43,558 nucleotides of DNA from Ruminococcaceae bacterium UBA2857. Lineage in GTDB: Bacteria > Bacillota > Clostridia > Oscillospirales > Acutalibacteraceae. The DNA is taken from positions 24,723 through 68,280 of the forward strand of contig DEFH01000060.1 in assembly GCA_002350705.1 (NCBI GenBank), in the 5' to 3' direction. Below the pieces are notes generated by a model. The model saw only the letters and a program-made list of their open reading frames with translations. It had not been told where the DNA came from and ran no database searches. The position numbers were made by a program, and so were the translations under genes. Position 1 is the first letter of the stretch; each line of letters begins with the position of its first letter. Below, in pieces: positions 39,431 to 43,558 of the stretch.

Positions 39431-41200
39431 CGGAAATCAAAATTCATATTTACCGTCATCCATATATATCCGTTTTTCTCTTGTGGCTGTTTTCGGTGTG
39501 TGCTTTCGGACGGTTTTCGCTTGAAAGAGTACCGCTTTTCAGCTATTTTTCAGCTATATTCCTGTCGGGCGGTGCAACATACCTTTATTTTCGGAAACGG
39601 GATCGAATCCGTCATATCTCACGCCAAAACAGTCAAACCATGCTGTTTGTGTTGATATCGGTAGCTTATACGGCACTGATGCTATATGTTTTTTCCATTG
39701 TTCCCAGTAACCCGGCTATCCGCAGCAGGAATGATTTTGTGATTTTTGTGTTTCTTGCTGTTCTTGCGATTGCCTACAGTGTATACTGTTCTGTCGGAAA
39801 GAAATGGGGAACACGCAGAATGATTTTTGCCATATTTTTTATCGGCTATGTAATGCACCTGTTTTATATTTTATACACCGACCTCAATATCCGCCAGAAT
39901 GATACAGGTGTATTTTCCGAGTATGATATTGGTCATCTGGGCTATGCGGAAAGAATCTATCGGACAGGATTGCCGCCTCAGTCGGATCCGACGGTTGGGA
40001 CCTATGAAATTGTCAGTCAGTTTTATCATCCTCCGCTGTATCATTATCTTCTTGCGGCTTTTGTCAGAGTACAGATTTTGTGCGGAACGAGCATGGATAT
40101 GGCAGTATACAATTTCCAATTTGTCAATTTGCTTGTTTATATGGTTATGTTGGTGGCAGTGTACCGACTTTTTAAAGAGTTTGGTCTAAAAAAATCGGCT
40201 CTCTGCTGTTCATTTGCCGTAGTCACGTTTGCCCCCGCATTTTTTATATGAGCGGTGTTGTCAACAACGATCTTCTCTCCGTTGTATGTATGATTTTCAC
40301 ACTTCTTTTTACTGCAAGATGGTACAAAAACCAAAGCATCCGCAATATCCTGAAAATTGCATTGACATTCGGACTCGGTATGCTGTCAAAACTTTCGGCA
40401 TGGATGGTTGCTGTTCCGGTTGCCGTTGTTTTCATCACAGCCCTGGTCAGAAAGCCGGCATTGCCGACAAAAAAGGCTTTGTGAGGTTATTCGGACAAAT
40501 GTGTGTATTTTTGGGAGTTGCCCTTCCGATGGCACTTTACTGGCCGCTCAGGAACTATATTCGTTTCGGTATGCCGATGACGTATATTCCGCCGGCTATT
40601 GATATGTATGACGGAATTTCTCATCGTGCGGATCAGCCGTTGCTCCAAAGACTGTCAGACTTTCGTTTATGGCAGTTTACCGATCCTTATCCGTGCAGTA
40701 TGCCTATGGGAAGTGCCTATAACGAATTCAATCCTCTGATAGGACTGATAAAAACCGGTTCCACAGGCTATACTTCTCCCGGTTACAGCGATGTTTTTTT
40801 CGGTCACATGATTCTCTGGAGCAATTTGATAATGATGATTGCGGCATTTTTGTGTATGGTCTTTGTTTTGTGCAAAAAACAAACCATGCCATTACTATGG
40901 AAAGTATCTTTCCTGTCTTTTTATGCGGTTATGATAATTTCATACTATATTTTCTGTATCCGATACCCATATCCATGTACCGAACATATCAGATATGTTT
41001 CCCCTACGGTTGTGACAGGAGCACTGTTTGTCGGGAAAATGCTCAGTTGGTCAGGGGAAAGCAAAAAACATTTCTCTGTTGTTCTGAAAAGACTGCTTAT
41101 CATAGTTGTTTGCCTGTTTTGTGCGGCAAGTACGATATTTTTTACACATATGGGTTATTATACATCATTTTTTTATCATTTTATGTCTCAGAATGTATGA
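39427..41200 (+). pseudogene. Family-39 glycosyltransferase, broken by two -1 frameshifts
   Basis: The gene starts at a TTG that overlaps the AlkD stop, with GGGGGG upstream. Frame one (39427-40251) encodes membrane segments and the family signature (QNDTGVFSEYDIGHLGYAERIYRTGLPP, SQFYHPPLYHYLLAAF), then meets a stop after a run of six T near 40242-40247. The coding continues in the next frame (YMSGVVNNDLLSVVCMIFTLLF to LPTKKAL) and shifts again after a run of six A near 40469-40474 to a third frame ending at 41200 (GFVRLFGQMCVFLGVALPMALYWPLRNY). One extra T and one extra A would restore a single product of 591 residues. It would be a polytopic membrane glycosyltransferase using a polyprenyl-linked sugar. 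The breaks may be sequencing errors, phase variation or true decay. Confidence 0.85.
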
Positions 41201-41213
41201 TAGGAGATTTGAC

Positions 41214-41525
41214 ATGACAAGGGAAACGGCTAAAAAACAAATCAGAGGATTTCCTCTGAAATTGCAGGCACTGGCACAGAAAGATATTGATGAACGTGCA
41301 TATGTGACAACGGAATTAGTGCCTGTGTTTGAAATGGAGGACGGCTATTATCAGATGACGGTGAATTACAGGATCAGGCTGAAAGACGGGTATGTTCACG
41401 GAAAAGCATTGTGTATGGATGAATTTGTCAAAATGCACAATGCGGCACAGTATGGCGAAGTATTCCGTATCATGTATCTGAAAGAGTCGGGGATTATTCT
41501 GGAAATAGAAACACGGGATGATTAA
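41214..41525 (+). CDS. Hypothetical protein, 103 residues
   Basis: I choose ATG 41214 with AGGAG about seven bases upstream, giving 103 residues; the longer in-frame reading lies inside the glycosyltransferase end. The sequence is MTRETAKKQIRGFPLKLQAL, then TTELVPVFEMEDGYYQMTVNYRIRLKDGYVHGKALCMDEFVKM and a closing strand GIILEIETRDD. It looks like a small, mixed alpha/beta soluble protein. I recognise no family. It overlaps the in-frame upstream region of the next gene and is probably co-transcribed with it. Confidence 0.75.
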   Translation: MTRETAKKQIRGFPLKLQALAQKDIDERAYVTTELVPVFEMEDGYYQMTVNYRIRLKDGYVHGKALCMDEFVKMHNAAQYGEVFRIMYLKESGIILEIETRDD

Positions 41526-41556
41526 ACAAAAGCAAATGAAAGAAGGGCATTATCAG

Positions 41557-42459
41557 ATGTACGTTTTGGAAACAGAGGCACTGACAAAGGAATATTCTCA
41601 TACCAAAGTCGTTGACAGTGTGTCGCTGAAAATTCAGCAAGGTGATATATATGGCTTTGTAGGGAAGAATGGTGCAGGCAAAACAACCTTTATCCGTATG
41701 ATACTGGGCCTGACAGGTATTACAAATGGAAGTTTCAGGCTGTTTGAAGGGGAAGACCTGCAAACAGCCCGTAAAAAAGTGGGCAGTCTGATAGAAAGTC
41801 CGGCACTGTTTAAGAACATGACGGCAAGACAGAATATGGATATTTATTGTACCATGCTGGGAGCGGACAAAAAAGTCATATCTGAAATACTGGAAACAGT
41901 CGGTTTGTCCGATACAGGCAAAAAAAAAGCAGGAGATTTTTCTCTCGGCATGAAACAGAGACTCGGCATAGGAATGGCACTGATTGGCAATCCTGATTTT
42001 CTGGTGCTGGATGAGCCGATCAATGGTCTTGATCCGACAGGCATTGTCGATATAAGAGAGCTTTTGCTGGATTTAAAAAGCAAGGGCAAGACGATTTTTA
42101 TTTCGAGTCATATTCTGGGAGAGCTTGAAAAAATAGCGACTCGTTACGGGATTATATCATCGGGGAAATTAGTGGAGGAAATCAGTGCAGAGGAGCTTTC
42201 TGAAAAGTGCGGAACAAGAACGGTGCTGACTGTCGGTGATACGGTGAAAGCAGTGGAAATTGTGTCAAAAACACTGGGAATTTCCGCCGACAGTGTGGAA
42301 ATCAAAAAAGACAGACTTTTTGTGAAAGAAAAAATTGAAAATATCGGAGCATTGACTAATGCTCTGTTTCAGGCGGGCATAGCAGTTTCAGGTATCACGA
42401 ATGATGAAAACAGTGCGGAAAGATACTTCATTCAGAAAATGGAGGCTTTTAACAGTTAA
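41557..42459 (+). CDS. ABC transporter ATPase, BcrA-like, without an adjacent permease
   Basis: I choose ATG 41557 (MYVLETEALTKEYSHTKVV), ten bases after AAGG, giving 300 residues; an ATG at 41518 is possible. Walker A VGKNGAGKTTF, signature FSLGMKQRLGIGMAL, Walker B FLVLDEPINGLDP and H-loop ISSHILGEL are intact. The C-terminal extension of about 80 residues fits the BcrA/drug-exporter group. Its permease would normally lie directly downstream, but there the tnpB element begins within 80 bases. Either the insertion displaced the permease beyond the window or it was lost. Role in peptide-antibiotic resistance is possible but not shown. Confidence 0.9.
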   Translation: MYVLETEALTKEYSHTKVVDSVSLKIQQGDIYGFVGKNGAGKTTFIRMILGLTGITNGSFRLFEGEDLQTARKKVGSLIESPALFKNMTARQNMDIYCTMLGADKKVISEILETVGLSDTGKKKAGDFSLGMKQRLGIGMALIGNPDFLVLDEPINGLDPTGIVDIRELLLDLKSKGKTIFISSHILGELEKIATRYGIISSGKLVEEISAEELSEKCGTRTVLTVGDTVKAVEIVSKTLGISADSVEIKKDRLFVKEKIENIGALTNALFQAGIAVSGITNDENSAERYFIQKMEAFNS

Positions 42460-42477
42460 AACAATATTATAAAAAGT

Positions 42478-42501
42478 TATAAAACCATGTTGACTTTTAT
42501 A
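42478..42501 (+). mobile_element. Left-end hairpin of an IS200/IS605-type element
   Basis: TATAAAA (42478-42484) and TTTTATA (42495-42501) flank ten bases, a small subterminal hairpin 40-60 bases before tnpB, as is usual at the left ends of these elements. The precise element boundary is not determined; it should lie between the ABC stop (42459) and the hairpin. Confidence 0.4.
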
Positions 42502-42561
42502 GTTTCAGGATATTATACTGAATCAAGGTGGTGAAAAGTGTGATAAAAACTATAAAAGCCA
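42492..42561 (+). promoter_or_regulatory. Inverted repeat enclosing the tnpB start
   Basis: CTTTTATAGTTT (42494-42505) is the exact complement of AAACTATAAAAG (42548-42559). The loop between carries the ribosome site AAGGTGG and the GTG start, and the right arm is inside codons 3-7. It competes with the hairpin at 42478-42501 for the same bases. Confidence 0.5.
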
Positions 42562-43558
42562 TGCTGTGTCCAAATAACAGTCAGAAAACAAAGCTGTTTG
42601 AATGTGCAGGAACAGCAAGATTTATTTATAACTGGGTGCTTGATTATGAGCAGATAAATTATGAATGTGATAATGGTTTTGTCAGTGATTATGAATTGAG
42701 AAAAAGGCTGACGGTACTCAAACAAACGCATGAAAAGTTTATGTGGCTGAATCATTACAGCAACAACATAGCTAAACAAGCTGTAAAAGATGCCTGTAAT
42801 GCTTATCTGAATTTCTTTAAAGGAATTACGGGGTTCCCGAATTACAAAAGCCGAAGAAAATCAAAGCCGAGTTTCTATGTTGATACCGATAAAATCAGCT
42901 TTACGGATACCTATGTAAAACTTGAAAAGCTGACAACAAGCCGAAAAGCAAACAAACAGAAATTCAATCATATCAGACTTGCAGAAAAGGGCAGAATACC
43001 TGTGGGTGTAAAATATTCTAATCCGAGAGTGACATTTGACGGCGAGCGTTGGTGGATTTCGGTAGGAATTGAAGCTGATGAAAATACAAACAAGCCATCG
43101 AATGACGGTATCGGTATTGATATTGGCATAAAAACTCTTGCAGTGTGTTCTGACAAAGCAGAATATAAAAACATCAATAAGACTGCAAAAGTCAGAAAGC
43201 TAAAAAAGAAAAAGCGTAGATTGCAACGCCGAATATCTAAAAAATATTCAAAAAATAAGAAAGGAGTATGTTACTGTAAAACACGCAATATTATAAAAAG
43301 TGAAAAACAGCTTTTAAAAATCAACCACAGATTAACGAATATTCGTCATGATCATATTCATAAAACAACTTCCGAAATCGTAAACCGACAGCCAAAGTTT
43401 ATTGTAATGGAAGATTTGAATGTCAAAGGCATGATGAAAAACAAGCACCTTGCCCAGGCTGTACAGGAACAGTGTTTCTATGAGTTTTACAGGCAAATAC
43501 AGTATAAATGTCAATGGAATAATATTGAATTTATTACAGCAGACAGGTATTATCCGTC
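42540..43558 (+). CDS. tnpB: TnpB, RNA-guided nuclease of IS200/IS605 type (partial, C-terminus beyond right edge)
   Basis: A frame of 339 codons runs from GTG 42540 (AAGGTGG eight bases upstream) to the edge with no stop. N-terminal part: KAMLCPNNSQKTKLFECAGT, ARFIYNWVLDYE, then NFFKGITGFPNYKSRRKSKPS. The RuvC-like nuclease begins with GIDIGIKTLAV (Asp194), followed by the basic helix (KKKKRRLQRRISKKY) and the second catalytic motif FIVMEDLNVKGMMKN (Glu291). The zinc-binding Cys cluster and the third acidic residue lie beyond the edge. TnpB proteins cut DNA guided by an RNA from the element's right end. No tnpA is present between the ABC gene and tnpB. Confidence 0.92.
   Translation, partial: MIKTIKAMLCPNNSQKTKLFECAGTARFIYNWVLDYEQINYECDNGFVSDYELRKRLTVLKQTHEKFMWLNHYSNNIAKQAVKDACNAYLNFFKGITGFPNYKSRRKSKPSFYVDTDKISFTDTYVKLEKLTTSRKANKQKFNHIRLAEKGRIPVGVKYSNPRVTFDGERWWISVGIEADENTNKPSNDGIGIDIGIKTLAVCSDKAEYKNINKTAKVRKLKKKKRRLQRRISKKYSKNKKGVCYCKTRNIIKSEKQLLKINHRLTNIRHDHIHKTTSEIVNRQPKFIVMEDLNVKGMMKNKHLAQAVQEQCFYEFYRQIQYKCQWNNIEFITADRYYP

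Overview
The window looks like a chromosomal segment of a Ruminococcus-type Firmicute (Oscillospiraceae). I infer this from the large secreted amylase with MucBP and CBM26-like modules, the Clostridia-style ABC and two-component genes, the strong GGAGG ribosome sites and the many TTG start codons. I ran no database search, so genus is an inference.

Left part, positions 1-10275: three exported proteins. A partial minus-strand gene (1-1473) encodes tandem X2-like Ig repeats with an exact 276-base period. Divergent from it are a CAP-domain protein with nine C-terminal repeats of about 91 residues and a MalS-like GH13 alpha-amylase that carries seven repeats of the same type. Positions 10378-14402: acetolactate synthase ilvB-ilvN, then a lipoprotein with a Ser/Gln/Glu-rich linker and a beta-helix carbohydrate-binding domain.

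Positions 14401-24904: a 10.5-kb minus-strand operon of 17 tightly packed, intact virion-type genes. In order of transcription they are terminase small and large subunits, portal, protease (with a nested scaffold), decoration protein, major capsid, four connector/neck/tube-like proteins, a 51-residue protein, a LysM-type tail protein, and the Mu/PBSX-type baseplate set (hub, Gp45-like spike, gp25-like, gpJ-like, gpI-like). I see no integrase, repressor, replication, lysis, fibre, sheath or tape-measure gene. The operon is bounded by terminators and sits between housekeeping genes. It is the best candidate here for an undescribed system: a domesticated particle, perhaps of gene-transfer-agent type, with a stub tail. 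A hairpin in its leader can hide the ribosome site of its first gene.

Positions 25024-34193, all minus strand: a two-subunit ABC exporter of the FtsX/MacB type, a response regulator and histidine kinase with their own perfect-consensus promoter, an O-antigen-ligase-like membrane protein, and glutamine-dependent NAD synthetase with its own promoter. Positions 34322-43558, plus strand: lepA, a DUF3783 protein, a repair-flavoured cluster (GIY-YIG, short RecQ, small membrane protein, AlkD-like), a family-39 glycosyltransferase gene broken by two homopolymer frameshifts, a small unknown gene, an ABC ATPase with no adjacent permease, and an IS200/IS605-type tnpB that runs off the right edge.

There are no rRNA or tRNA genes and no CRISPR array that I can see. 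No gene-free stretch exceeds 300 bases.
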